Assembly: GCA_033065855.1 (NCBI GenBank)
Contig: JAVXUO010002682.1
Location: forward strand, 124,001 to 188,000
Reading direction: 5' to 3'
Length of the DNA stretch: 64,000 nt
Source: Escallonia rubra
Lineage: Eukaryota; Streptophyta; Magnoliopsida; Escalloniales; Escalloniaceae
Shown: in pieces, positions 21,936 to 34,580 of the stretch
Numbering within the stretch: the stretch's first letter is position 1
Layout of the letters: each line of letters opens with the position of its first letter
Translations under genes and position numbers: made by a program
Notes under the pieces: model-generated
What the model saw: only the letters and a program-made list of their open reading frames with translations
The model's database searches: none
Told to the model about the DNA's origin: nothing

Positions 21936-24900
21936 AACTTAAATTATATATAAGCCGCGTGTAACTAAATTTACATGAGGAAGCACGTTCTCATCTAAAT
22001 GGAAAATCAACTCTGAATACACTTCACATACACTTCATCTTCCATATTTTATTTTGACGGCAGCTTGAGAAGCCACCGCTTCCTCCAATACCACCACTGT
22101 CTTTCATACCACCTCGACCACTTTAAATTCTAAACCACCACCGTCATCACTACCATCATCGCCTTCTAGTTTCTTCGTGGTGCCAGTGTTGGACTTTTGA
22201 TCTTCAAGAACAAATCTAGATCCAAATTTGTATAGGGTTGTCATGGTTGGGCTCTCAAAAAATTTGTGATTTACGGGGATAATGCCATGGCGGTGATTGG
22301 TGGTGATAGATTTAAGGAGGTGGGACGGAAAAGGGATGGAGACGAACCAATACATTAGTGGGTTCGCCAGCAATAATGGTGGTCGAACATGTTTTTGTTT
22401 CTTACAGTAACCTGGAACAAAAGAGCATATTTTGGCCAGTACATGAGTTTGCTTGGCATGAAACGTTTCGATCAGTATAAGCGGTATTCGTCAATATTTA
22501 GAACGGTATGAAATGTTAAATTGTTGAACTGGTAGAAGAGAAAAATGGTACTATGTATTTTTTGTTGGAACATAGTTTAGATTTGCTACCTTAACTTTAC
22601 ATAACAATCAATCGTAAAAATACTTCCAAATCATGTAATGTCTAACCATGAAAAGTTATCAAAACATATGGCTAAAAAAATAAATTAGGCATGCAAAATA
22701 AACATAGTAGTAGCATACAAACGTGCATGTCTAAACAAACTATTAAGTACTTTAACTAGCATGCAATTTGAAGCTATAGAGAATTAAAAGTAAATTTGTG
22801 CTGGCCTGTGAGAGTCGCGACAAAGTTGTTGTCCTAAAGACTTTATCATCTCCATATGCACGGGTTCTAACGAATGATAAACCCTCCAAGATAAAAACCC
22901 GAGGTTCGCAGTGACGCCTTCTCTATTTTGTGCGTCCACAAAAAGACTATTGAACTAGCCCAATCAAGTTGCTTGAAAATCAAAATATAGAAAATGTAGA
23001 GAGCATATAAAAGTATCAAGTACATGTTTTTTATGTGTGTGTTCTCCATGGTAGGAGTGGTGTCCTTTTATAGTAGAAAAAGACTAGAGTTACACACAAA
23101 ATAAATAACAACGGTCAAAAACATTATGAATAAATTTATGACAAGGTTTAACACAATAGGTTACATTGACTAGGATAAATAAAGAAAAAAAGCAAGGTTT
23201 TAAAGCTTTAGTAAAAGAATTTGTAGAAAAAAATAAAGACAAATTCTAACAATCCCCCACAGGGTTGATACCTTAAACTATCAAAATAGTATTGTGGTGC
23301 ACTGCCTCAAAAAAAATATCGGGAAGGATTTATTTTGAAGTTGTCATCTTATTTAATAAGAACAAATAAGAAAAAAAGAACCTGAAGTGACAAAGGTGTC
23401 CAGGAAGGACTATTAATCTACCTAAACTATAAGAGGGGTCCGCGAACTAAGTTACGCATCGGGAATGTATTAGGTACCTGCCGCGCCCTTTCGGTCTCTA
23501 CTTTATTTCTAGTGATTAATGGCCTTAAAATAAACATGTAGCATGCAAAAATATGACAATACCAACCCTAAGTTAATTTTTATGTTTTTTGGCTTGAATT
23601 CGATAACTAGGTCGAATGGCTTACGTATCCGATCGGACTAATAGGAATCAAAATCACCGTACTTCGACTGTGGTTCTACAGGAGGTAGTCTACAATTTGA
23701 CCCTAAACTTAGACAAAGAAAGTGAAAATAATTTTTTTGGTTGTTTTGTAATGGAATGTGACAACGGGAAAAGGGATGACAATCTATATGACTTCTACCC
23801 TATTTAATCTTAATAAAAATTACCTCGCAATGCAGCTTATTTTGACGACTATGTATGCTCGCCGTTAGATCCACGATGCAAAGAACAAAGTGACATTTTT
23901 AAAGTGATTTGGATGGCTAAGATTCTCGAGAGAGGCTGGACGTCACTTTACAAGGAAATGGCGTACAAACTCTAAAGAGAATAAGCTTGAGAAATACATT
24001 AATGTCCGACCCTTAAAATGGAGGCCAATACCCCTTCTTATAGTGTTCAGGATCGCAGGATCTGATAAATTGGCAATACCAATCTGCATAGTTGGAGATA
24101 AGTCAGAATAAGTGATAAAATCGCAGATTGACAAAAGTCAACAAATCGGATAGTATGTAAAAAACCGGCCGGTTCACCCATTAATTAATTAATTTTTTTT
24201 TCTGAATTTCAAGGCATTATTTGATCCTAATTTCGATAATTATCTCTGAAATCACAAATGAGATATACCAGATTCGGGATAATTTCTTAACCATAAAATA
24301 GATGATTTGATCTATAGGTCAAGGATAAATCATGAATTATTCGTTAAAATCATCTAGAAAAATTACATCATTTAGGATAATCTAGACCATTGACTGGACC
24401 TACTCTACATGGCCTTGGACTAATGCAGTGGACTAGACATGTAATGGACTGAACAAGACTGTACTAAACAGGACTGGACAATTGAACTAGACTGGATCAC
24501 ATTAATTAAATAAACTGCACTTAATCATGTACTTAAGACACATTACTAAGCCCAAACTTAATAATGCTTTTTAATTAATAATGAAGCCCATTATTCGATT
24601 AATTAAAAGTGCCTACAAGAATAGGGTGTCTACAGAGCCCCTCAGGGATGGAGCGCACTGGTGAGCGAACATCACCGAAAAAGAAGGACAACACATTTTT
24701 GTTGTGAAAACACAAAAAAAGACCACGTGACTCAAAGAAAGACTCAAGGACTCATACAGATATGAGGTCGAACCTTTGCAAAGGTTTCCTACGTATCCTC
24801 CAAGGAGAAATCAGACCAAAATAGTTCGCTGAAATATGAATATCGTTCGATACTGGAGCCAACAATAACAATGATTGGCCATCAAACACAGAATTCAGAG

Positions 24901-25235
24901 CTAAAACTTGAATTGGAGCCGGAAACTCACTACCTAAGAGCCTGAGCCAACAATGGTTGGTCGCTTAGGCAAATGAGAATAGCATGTCTAAAACCCAGAA
25001 CCAATCGTAATGACGATTGGTCGTCTAGACACATTGAAGACTGGATTTGGAACCGGAACTGGAACTGGAACTGCCCGTTGCCGAAGCTCTCAAGAGAAGT
25101 TGAAAGGGTCGACAGACAAAGTTGTATACCTAGGAAACAGAGCCAACAATGCGCCACCGAGTGGTTTGTTGCCTAGATAGTATACTCCTAGAAGTCAGAG
25201 CCAATGGTAACGACAATTGATTGTCTAGACACACT
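21936..25235. other. Unassigned AT-rich intergenic DNA, probably retroelement debris
   Basis: No host gene or RNA gene is seen. Short degenerate internal repeats appear at 24950-25235, such as GCCAACAATGGTTGGTCG and CTAGACACATTGAAGACTGG, leading into the tandem array that starts at 25236. The phrase ACCGGCCGGTT (24165) recurs as ACCGGTCGGTTGA in the array. Small open frames (22104-22373, 23616-23807, 23943-24134) have no recognisable domain. Confidence 0.4.
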
Positions 25236-26028
25236 GAAGATTGGATATTGAATAGGAACTAGAGATCGAATTGCCCATTGCTGGAGCCCTCAAGATAAGT
25301 TGAAAGGCTCGACGGAAAGGGAAATAAATTTGACCATTGACAGAGCCTCTAAGACAAGCTGGAAGGGTTGACAGACAAAGTTAAAGCTGGAGCTGGAAAT
25401 ATCGTAGAGACAATTGATTGTTGATGTGAATGAATCAGTTCATTTTACAAGAAGGTGCGAACACAGAATCTTGTATTACCTTACATCATACAAGAGTCAT
25501 TAGATAGAGCAATTGATTTAAGAAAGCTAGGTAGTAAATAACCAAGGGATCAGGTACAAGACATACACATGCAGGCATACACATACCAGATGACAACGCT
25601 TTCAGGCAAATAAACGTATATCATGCGACAATGCTCAGGCAGACAACCCCAAATTTATAAGGATGATGGAAGCATTCAAAGCACACAAGCATACAAGCAT
25701 GCATCATTTTTTTTTAATTTTAAGAATGGGTCAAAAACCGGTCGGTTGATCAAAACTGTTTGAGAGATTTGAAAATTTGAAACTTTAAGTCAAAACTTGG
25801 CAGGTTAGTCAGCATGTTTTTGCAAATTTGAAAATTTGCAGGAGAACCGACCCATTAGTCAAATGTGATTTTTGAAATTCAAAGAGTCGAAAACCGGCCA
25901 GTTAATCAGAGACTTTGACCGACATAAATGACAAAACCGCCGGTTGAGCACAGGACTTTCTGGAGAATTCTATTGCTAGGAATGTTTTATGAATTCCTTT
26001 CCATTTGTATCTATTAAAAATTCCAATT
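25236..26028 (+). repeat. Tandem ~790-bp repeat, unit 1
   Basis: The unit starts GAAGATTGGATATTGAATAG and is followed head to tail by a very similar unit at 26029. It contains TGGGTCAAAAACCGGTCGGT and ACCGGCCAGTTAATCAGAGA, and imperfect ACCGGC-type motifs recur. No coding domain is visible. Confidence 0.9.
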
Positions 26029-26815
26029 GAAGATTGGATCTTGAACATGAACTAGAGCTCGAATTGCCCATTACTGGAGCCCTTAAGATAAGTTGAAAGG
26101 CTCGACGGACAGGGAAATAAATTTGACCATTGACAAAGCCCCTGATGGAAGGGTCGACGGACAAAGTTAAAGCTGGAGCTGGAAATGTCGTAGAGACAAT
26201 TGATTGTTGATGTGAATGAATCGGTTCATTTCACAAGAAGGTGCGAACACAGAATCTTGTATTACCTTACATCATACAAGAGTCATTAGATAGAGCAATT
26301 GATTTAAGAAAGCTAGGTAGTAAATAACCAAGGGATCAGGTACAAGACATACACATGCAGACATACACATACCAGATGACAACACTTTCAGGCGAATAAA
26401 CGTATATCATGCGACAATGCTCAGGCAAACAACCCCAAATTTATAAGGATAATGGAAGCATTCAAAGCACACAAGCATACAAGCATGCATGATTTTTTTT
26501 TTAATTTTAAGAATGGGTCAAAAACCGGTCGGTTGATCAAAACTGTTTGAGAGATTTGAAAATTTGAAACTTTAAGTCAAAACTTGGCGGGTTAGTCAGC
26601 ATGTTTTTGCAAATTTGAAAATTCGCAGGAGAACCGACCCATTAGTCAAATGGGATTTTTGAAATTCAAAGAGTCGAAAACCGGCCAGTTAATCAGAGAC
26701 TTTGACCGACATAAATGACAAAACCGCCGGTTGAGCACAGGACTTTCTGGAGAATTCTATTGCTAGGAATGTTTTATGAATTCATTTCCATTTGTATCTA
26801 TTAAAAATTCCAACT
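26029..26815 (+). repeat. Tandem ~790-bp repeat, unit 2
   Basis: This 787-bp unit is nearly identical to units 1 and 3, with scattered substitutions. The 62-aa minus-strand frames at 25976-26164 and 26763-26951 span unit junctions and are almost the same because the DNA is repeated; they are not evidence of a gene. Confidence 0.9.
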
Positions 26816-28760
26816 GAAGATTGGATCTTGAACAGGAACTAGAGCTCGAATTGCCCATTACTGGAGCCCTTAAGATAAGTTGAAAGGCTCGACGAACAGG
26901 GAAATAAATTTGACCATTGACAAAGCCCCTGCTGGAAGGGTCGACGGACAAAGTTAAAGCTGGAGCTGGAAATGTCGTAGAGACAATTGATTGTTGATGT
27001 GAATGAATCGGTTCATTTCACAAGAAGGTGCGAACACAGAATCTTGTATTACCTTACATCATACAAGAGTCATTAGATAGAGCAATTGATTTAAGAAAGC
27101 TAAGTAGTAAATAACCAAGGGATCAGGTACAAGACATACACATGCATGCATACACATATCGGATGACAACGCTTTCAGGCGAATAAATGTATATCATGCG
27201 ACAATGCGCAGGCAGACAACCCTAAATTTATAAGGATGATGGAAGCTAGACTTGGCAAAAAGAAGACCATACCCGTTACCCGAACCGTACCCGGTCCAAA
27301 ATACCGGGTACGGGTACCAATATTCAATACCCACCAAAATCTGACCCGTACCCGAACCAACCCGTAATTTCGGGGTAAATGCGGGTCGGATACGGGCTAC
27401 CCAATTTGTTTACTATATAAGTATAACCCTTCTCAGGCTTTTCATGCTTTTCATTTTTCAATTCATTCTGTTCTCTTTCATCCATCTGTGCCTCCCTCCC
27501 TCTCTCTTCCATCTGCGCCTCTCTCCCTCCCTCTCTCTTCCATGTGCGCCTCCCTCCCACTTTCTCTTTTTCTCTCTCTCTCTCACGACATCGCTCCATC
27601 GCAGGGCATCGTTCTCTCCAGCTCACCATTCAGATCCATTGGCAGCCACTTCAACTCACGGCGTCCAAAGCCGTCCATCGTCACTGTCAAGCTTCGTTGC
27701 CACATCCGCCTCCAGTCTCCGATCAGATCCGCCATGGATCAGGCACAACTCCGCCGCAACAGCTCTGTCGCCACCGTCCATCGTCCCTGTCAAGCTCCGT
27801 CGCCACCGATCTGGAAAGAGAAATTTATGGCACAGACCAAAGTCGTCTATGATCGAATATTGTTTTTGCTTACGTGATAATTTATTTTTCAGACTTGTAT
27901 TATGTTTATGTTTACAGATCTGCTTGTATTATTTATACAGATCTGCTTGTATTATTGTGTTAATTTTTTGTATTTATTAACTGCTTCAGATCAGACTTAG
28001 GAATTATTTGGTAGGTGATTTTGCTAGTAGTTGTGTTAAGACTTAAGATAAAGATATTATGGTTACTGTGTTTGGAGTCTGGGAGTTGAGATGATTGGGT
28101 TGGATGATCAGATGTGAGAATTGAGATTGATATCTGCTAATAAAAAATAATTAAGATGAAAAAATAGTCCAGTGAAATTAAGGTGAATTGATAAGGGAAA
28201 AAAAACTAATATATTTGTTAATAAAAAAATTAAAATTAATCAATTTACCCGCCGGTAATACCCGGCCCGTCAAGGTAGGGTACAGGTACTGAAAATCCCT
28301 ACCCGGGAAAAATCGGGTAAAAATTACCCGAACCGCTTTTATCCGTACGCGGCCGGATTTTACCCGTACCCGCCGGGTATACCCGTTTGTCAGGTCTAAT
28401 GGAAGCATTCAAAGCACACAAGCATACAAGCATGCATCATTTTTTTTTAATTTTAAGAATGGGTCAAAAACCGGTCGGTTGATCAAAACCGTTTGAGAGA
28501 TTTGAAAATTTGAAACTTTAAGTCAAAACTTGGCGAGTTAGTCAGCATGTTTTTGCAAATTTGAAAATTCGCAGGAGAACCGACCCATTAGTCAAATGGG
28601 ATTTTTGAAATTCAAAGAGTCGAAAACCGGCCAGTTAATCAGAGACTTTGACTGACATAAATGACAAAACCGTCGGTTGAGCACGGGGCTTTATGGAGAA
28701 TTTTATTGCTAGGAATGTTTTATGAATTCCTTTCCATTTGTATCTATTGCAAATTCCAAT
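26816..28760 (+). repeat. Tandem ~790-bp repeat, unit 3, split by a hAT insertion
   Basis: Positions 26816-27246 and 28407-28760 together make one unit of about 790 bp. They are separated by the hAT-like element at 27247-28398 and its duplicated target. Units 1 and 2 show the unbroken site GATGATGGAAGCATTC. Confidence 0.9.
27247..28398. mobile_element. hAT-like non-autonomous element, 1.15 kb, 8-bp TSD
   Basis: The termini TAGACTTGGCAAA and the inverted TTTGTCAGGTCTA are flanked by a perfect 8-bp duplication ATGGAAGC (27239-27246 and 28399-28406). Units 1 and 2 of the host repeat give the empty site. Both subterminal regions (27270-27400 and 28240-28390) are crowded with ACCCGTACCCG-type motifs, as expected for transposase-binding subterminal repeats. 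The interior is CT-rich (27470-27600), then Ser/Pro-rich in translation, with no transposase. Confidence 0.9.
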
Positions 28761-28923
28761 TTGAGTCGAAAATTCTCTTTATTTCTCCGTTCATATGCAT
28801 TTCATACATTCCATATATGGGGTTGGGTAAAATTTCATGTGATTGAGTAAACAGAATATAAATTCCATCATTGCTAGAGCATCTTTAATGAATTGTTTAT
28901 TATATATTATTATTATGATTCTC

Positions 28924-30638
28924 TATAACATCCTAGAAATCCGAAACTCCGTCGCCTTGAACTTCCGGAGCGTTAACCTACCACATCACATCAAACCTGC
29001 CAAATCTTGTTTACAAACACATACTGCGAAGCATCTAATCCGACATCAACTCAAATTCTTCAAAATACAAAATTATAGAACTGCTTGAACTTAAACTATT
29101 AAAAACTAGGTTCTTTACAAACTCGAGTTCTTATAAAGAGAGTTGACAGTACCGACCCACGCAGGGGTCTCCCTACACAGTAGTGATGGCTCACCAGAAT
29201 CTCATACAGACTCTAAACCCATTCCTGAGCATGTTACAGCTGATCATTACCTGCAGACGGAAATCAAACGAAGGGTGAGCTTTTAAGAGGTCACTAAGAT
29301 TGTACAAGAACAACCGAAGGAATTACAAAACGATTCAAAAGAATCCATTGGACGATAATGTTTTAAAACATTTTGACAGTCATGAACAGTCTGATAAATT
29401 CCAAAACGATCATAATCAGTCCTTAGTATATACTAAAAACGACCAAAGACAATCTTAGATAGACACCAGAACAAATATTGACAATAATCCCAATTTCGAA
29501 ACGAACATTAGCAATCATAACCAAATGCTAATACGATCATTTGAAGATCATTTCAAAGCCATCATTTTAAAATGCAATGATGATTTTCCCAAAGAGTTCC
29601 AAAACGATTACAGACACTTCAAGAGAAATAGGGGAAGGGTTTCAGACGATCACAAAAAGTTTGATCACAATCTGGGGAGGAGTTTCACTCGATCCCCTTC
29701 AATCAGAAAACAAGACATTCATTTGAACATCATTCTCAAACACTCATTATAAGATACCATGTAAACAAATCAGAGATGTTAATCCTGGGCAGAAGCAATG
29801 CTATTCAGGCAATATGCAGAAAGTGTACCCATGTAATGCATGATGTACGATAACTAGACCTTCTCATTAAGGTACTAGCCCCGCATAATTATGCAGGTTC
29901 AGACGTCTTATAACGCCTCCCCACTGAACCACTGAACAGATTCTCAGGTTAACACAAAAACAACAGTCACAGAATAAACAAGAAATTCACTGCTTAAAAT
30001 GCAATAAAATGAGCACCAACATGAATTCAAATAACCGAACCCATTAAGGTTCAGTAACAATTAAGCATACCGATATAATTAATCACTCATAATTCCAGAA
30101 TAACCACAAAAAAATAACAAGAACGATTATGCAGTTATCAGATATATGCACAACAATTCTGAAGAAGAATGCAAACAATTATCGAATTTGCTCAGCGTCT
30201 TATATTAAATTTCATCAGTCATAAAAAATTCAAGTATGAGGTGGCATTACCTTATAATCCATCTTCCCCAAATATGACACAATGTCTAACTTTCAAATAT
30301 TGCAATTTGGCCCCAAAGTTTCCATATTTGCAAAATAACCTCAAACTTTGTATAATTACATTTAAGCCCCAGAATTATTCCAATCTCTACTAACTTAGCC
30401 AAATGTCACTAAAATATGTACTATCACTCATTTTATTAATTTTTTATCACTAAAAAAGGAAAAAATATATAATTTACATTTCTGCCCCCAAAGTTTTCCA
30501 AAATTACTAAATGACCCCAAAAGTTTTCAAAATTACATTTTTGTCCAAAAATTATTTTAAGCTTCCATACTAATGCCCATTTATTTTTTGGATCTCCGAT
30601 AGTTATTTTAAACCGTTCCAAAAGTGCGAAATATTACA
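28924..30638 (-). mobile_element. Left LTR of a decayed gypsy-like element (probably its 3' LTR)
   Basis: The sequence from TATAACATCCTAGAAATC is paralleled in direct orientation by 32004 onward (TGTAACATCCCAGAAACTCG) for about 1.3 kb. Shared stretches include CCGACCCACRCARRGGTCT, GCTGATCATTACCT and the CTAGACCTTCTCATTAAGGT block. I place the right end at GAAATATTACA (30638). Read on the minus strand this becomes a purine-rich AAAAAAACATGAGAA followed by TGTAATATTTCG, the layout of a polypurine tract before a 3' LTR. Minus orientation is therefore inferred; the exact end is uncertain. Confidence 0.65.
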
Positions 30639-32003
30639 TTCTCATGTTTTTTTCAAAAGACTTCTAAATCAATTCCACTCCGATCTCTCTCAGATTTCTT
30701 CTATCTAGGAGTTCTAGATCATCCATTCTAACCTAATCACTCTCCTAATTTACAAGTACCCCAAATCTCTTCTTTATCTCTCTCAATTTCGCACAATGAT
30801 GGAGGACCATGTGAGAACTTGCAAGGGGCATGAGGGAGGTCCCCAAATTGGCAAGATCAGCCGATTCCAACTATAGACTTGAGCCGAGGATCGTTCGTTG
30901 CTCACCCCGGAGCAAGGGACTCTTCTTAGTGCACTCTATTTTGCGTAGGAGGTAAGTTTCCTTGAATTTTTTCTCCTAGACACACAGTATTTCATCGTAT
31001 CTCATACACACACCCTGCCCATGCACGGTAGGCCCCATCTTTATGGTTTTCATGCAACCCCTTCATGAACAGAACGGTTCCTTAGGTTTTCTCTTTTGCT
31101 TTTTGAATTTGCAGCCCCTCCCTGGGAACATGTGATGTAGGGGCTCCTCTAACCTTATGAGAGAGTGGTGCAAAAAACTCCCTGATCTCATTAAGGATAG
31201 GATAGCGCTACGTGCTTCCCTCCCTTCTTGGACGGAGATCATGCTTTTACTTGAATTAAAAGCATCTTTTATGCCTTGCCTAACATTGGTGGGATTTCAC
31301 CAACACTTTTCATATGCCATTCGGGGAGGCCACAGTCAACCTGTTTGATTTCATAAACGTCATCGGTGTTTGTTGTCGAGGGAAGCCAATTCTGTGGGCC
31401 AATGATCTTGATAAGGATACACCTTGTGGTCCGTCTACTTGGCTACGAGCCATCCTTCAAGAAGGGTGGTTCATTACTTTTGGGTTCCATTTGCGATCAC
31501 TATGAGCGGATGAACTTGGATGCAATGGAGACCGTAGCAGTTGATCAGTTTATCCATGGTTTTCTGCTCTACATTCTAAGGGAAACCCTATTTAGCAATA
31601 AGGATGACTCAATCCAGCTGTGGTGCCTTCAGGCCATTGAGGTGATTGGGGATATTAGAAGGTGTGACTAAGGTACTCCTGCTCTGGCTCACTTGTATCG
31701 GTCGATGGGTGCGGTGTCCTCGAGGCAGTTGCTTAGTTTTATGGGATTTTATGATGTCTGGGAGGTTTGTCTTAGCTCTTTGAATATTTTCTAACAATTC
31801 CTCAATGCTTATTCTTAACATACACTCAAATGTGCCTTGTTTTGTTCTCGGATTTGGGCTTTTGAGGTTCTGGTGTCTCTCGCTCCTCACTTGATGAAGG
31901 CAGCTCCTGCTGTGACTACACCGGCGATGATTCGGTAGAACTTTAGGGATAGCGGGATGGGGTGTAGAGTTTATGCACCGAGATAGTTTTAATGGGCTGA
32001 GAG
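30639..32003 (-). mobile_element. Shortened interior of the gypsy-like element
   Basis: Between the two LTR copies lie only about 1.37 kb, without gag or pol. Almost all of it is occupied by a broken plant-mobile-domain gene running in the opposite direction. No primer site of the TGGTATCAGAGC type is seen beside the right-hand LTR, so the interior has been cut down or rearranged. Confidence 0.6.
30797..31945 (+). pseudogene. Plant mobile domain (MAIN-like) pseudogene
   Basis: The plant mobile domain (PMD) is found in the host proteins MAIN and MAIL1, involved in silencing and genome stability, and in many transposon-borne relatives. The frame starting at 31157 gives KKLPDLIKDRIALRASLPSW. 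After a frameshift near 31290 it reads WWDFTNTFHMPFGEATVNLF, matching the TFHLPFGEAT core. After another frameshift near 31470 come FIHGFLLYILRETLFSN and IEVIGDIRRCD, then an in-frame stop where PMDs have WG, then TPALAHLYRSMGAVSSRQLL. IWAFEVLVSLAPHL near 31855-31895 fits the next conserved block after a putative intron. At least two frameshifts and stops make it non-functional. It lies antisense to its inferred host retroelement, just upstream of the inferred 3' LTR. Confidence 0.75.
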
Positions 32004-33345
32004 TGTAACATCCCAGAAACTCGGAGCTCTATCGCCCCGAACTCTCGTAACGTTAAACTACTACATCAGTTTAAACCTATCAAATCCTATTTACTGACAC
32101 ATACTTCAAAGAATCTAACTACACATCAACTCAAATTCCTCAAAATACAAGATTTCAGAACTGTTTAAGCTTAAACTATTAAAGCTTAGATTCTTTACAA
32201 CTGAAGTTCTTATAGAACGAGTTAACAATACCGACCCACACAAAGGTCTTACTATACAGTAGTGGTGGGCTCACCAGAACCTCACTCAGACTCTGAACCC
32301 ATTCATGAGCATTCTACAGCTGATCATTACCTATAGAATGGAGTCAAACGAATGGTGAGCTTTTGAGATCTTAGTAAGGTCATTCAAGGAATAACCGAAA
32401 GAATTACAAAACAACTCAAGAGTTCATCTGATGATAATTTCTCAAAACATTTCAACAATCGTGAACAATTTAGTAACTTCCAAAACAATCATAATTAGTC
32501 ATAAGCATAACACCAAAAACGACCAAACAAACATAGACAGACACCCAAACAAACATTAACAATCATCCCAGTTTCCAAAACCAACATTAAGAGCTATAAC
32601 CAAATACCAAAACGATCATTTGAATATCATCTCCAAGCCATTATTTTTAAAATGCAGTGATGATTTTTCAAAGGGTTTTAAAATGAACACATATACTTCA
32701 AGGGAAATAGCGGAATGGGTTTTTGACAATCACAAACATTTTGATCATAATATGGGGAAGAGTTTCAACTTAATCCCCTTCATTCATATATCAAAACATT
32801 CATTTGAACATCAATCACAATATAGGAAGGAGTTTTACTTGATCCCCTTCAGTCAAATGACAAGACATTCACTTAAACATCATTCTCAAAACAATCGTTA
32901 AGATACCATGTAAACCAGTTAGAGATGTTGATCTTGGGCAGAACCAATGCCATTCAGGAAATGTGTAGAAAGTGTACACATGCAATGCATGATGTACGTA
33001 ACTAGACCTTCTCATTAAGGTACTAGCCCTGCATAATTACAAAGGTTCAGACCTTATAACGCCTCCCCACAGAATAGATTCCCATGTCAACACAGAAACA
33101 ACAGTCACAAAATTAATAAGAAATTCACGGCTTAATGGGCAATAAGATAAGCACCAAGATGAATATAAATAACCGAAATAATTAAGGTTTCAATAACAAT
33201 TAAGCATAGATATAATTAATCACTCAGAATTCCAGAATAACCACAAATAAATAGTAAGAACGATTGCAAACAGTTATCGAATTTAAGCATAATAATTCAA
33301 CACAAGAATTGTCATACATTCTGTTAATCAGCTTCATATTATTTT
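32004..33345 (-). mobile_element. Right LTR of the decayed gypsy-like element (truncated)
   Basis: Partner of 28924-30638 in direct orientation, recognisable up to about 33345. Beyond that the sequence changes to material related to 21550-21650, so the LTR is truncated or interrupted. Its start TGTAACATCCC is better preserved than that of the left copy and matches the start of the 4.08 kb unit at 674. Confidence 0.65.
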
Positions 33346-34580
33346 CTGACTTCCTCACTCTGATTTCGTGACACAGATGACTCGTCGGGGTTTGAGTGAT
33401 GTACATAGTGTTAGTTCTCTTCAGAGTTTGCTACATAGCTGCAGTGCGTTCCACTCTTTACATATTGCCCGAGAAAAAGACAGTATTTTGACTTTATCAT
33501 CTGCACTAGCTCATTTTGTGATCATTCAGGTGACGCCTTACAGCAAAACGAGTTTGGTGTGGTATCGGATGCTGTTGCCTTATTCTGAATGTTGCTAGTT
33601 GCAATTTGTGCTTCCTCTTGGTCTTTTGATAGTGAATTTGCCTGCTGCTTTACTTTTAGTTATGTTTTGCATTTTACTTTATTTTGCACCGGATGAGCAT
33701 GTCCTCCAGTTTGTTTTTATCTTTTTTTTTTTTTTTTTTTTTAATTTCCCAAAGGAAAATACTAGAACTGCAATATGGGTAACCGCGGGGCGTGGAATCG
33801 ACGCGGGTGCATTTTCCCCCTTGCCAACTCAACCAACCCCCTTGGTTAGTTTGTTTTTATCTTGGACCGTAACTTATTCACTTTCTTTATTTATCATGGT
33901 CTATATTTCTAGTTTGACCACACACACACACATACAAATACCCACTGTTTTGTTTGTTTCAGCTTATTCCAATTCTCTGAAACATTTCGAAAGATTATTT
34001 TCATCTGCCACTACATCCAAGCACCTTATCCACCCACCGATCGCCATCCCCACCAAAACCACCTGCCCTCCACCGCTGCCACTCATCGCCACCGCCCATC
34101 ATCGCCAAACACCACCTGCCATTGCTACCACCAACCACCTCTCCCGTTTGTCACGACCAACCACTGCCACCTCATCCCACGCCCACGAACACCTACCACC
34201 AACTCAACCCCGTTTCCTCCACCACGGCAGCACCCTCTTAATAACACTTGCCATACAAGATTACACCTGTTTTGATTTTGCAAAATCATTTCAAGAACAC
34301 GTACCATGCAAAATTAGCATAAAAATTTCTATAAAGATTCATCTTTTTTTTTTTCAAGAACAATTACCATACGTGCAACTCTAGCAGGGACCGGAAACAC
34401 ACTAATCAGAGTATTCACTTCCCATAGGACAAGGAAAAGTCACCTTTGTTTTCTATTTAGTCCTACTTTATCTGCAACGCTAACTTTAATCTGCAACACC
34501 CCTCTTTTCAGCAAGTGCTGTTCAGCAAACTTGACATAAGAGACAGAAACCGTATGCCAACGGAGATCCTCTAACAAATC
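33346..34580. other. Intergenic region downstream of CSN2
   Basis: 33368-33600 resembles the dispersed repeat at 21550-21650. A T-rich run follows at 33722-33744, then C-rich low-complexity DNA (34010-34210) full of CCACC and CATCGCC motifs. The latter gives a 261-codon open frame (33599-34384) of biased composition, without a recognisable domain and crossing the repeat boundary; I do not call it a gene. The part next to 34581 should include the CSN2 3' UTR. Confidence 0.45.

Noticed and set aside
22104-22373. 89-codon minus-strand frame
   Set aside because: No domain, no neighbouring exons and no codon pattern that would support a gene.
25976-26951. Two nearly identical 62-codon frames
   Set aside because: They are copies of the same tandem-repeat junction, so their similarity is DNA duplication rather than protein conservation.
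33599-34384. 261-codon open frame
   Set aside because: It crosses a poly-T run and a C-rich low-complexity tract, is of biased composition, and has no domain or plausible start context.
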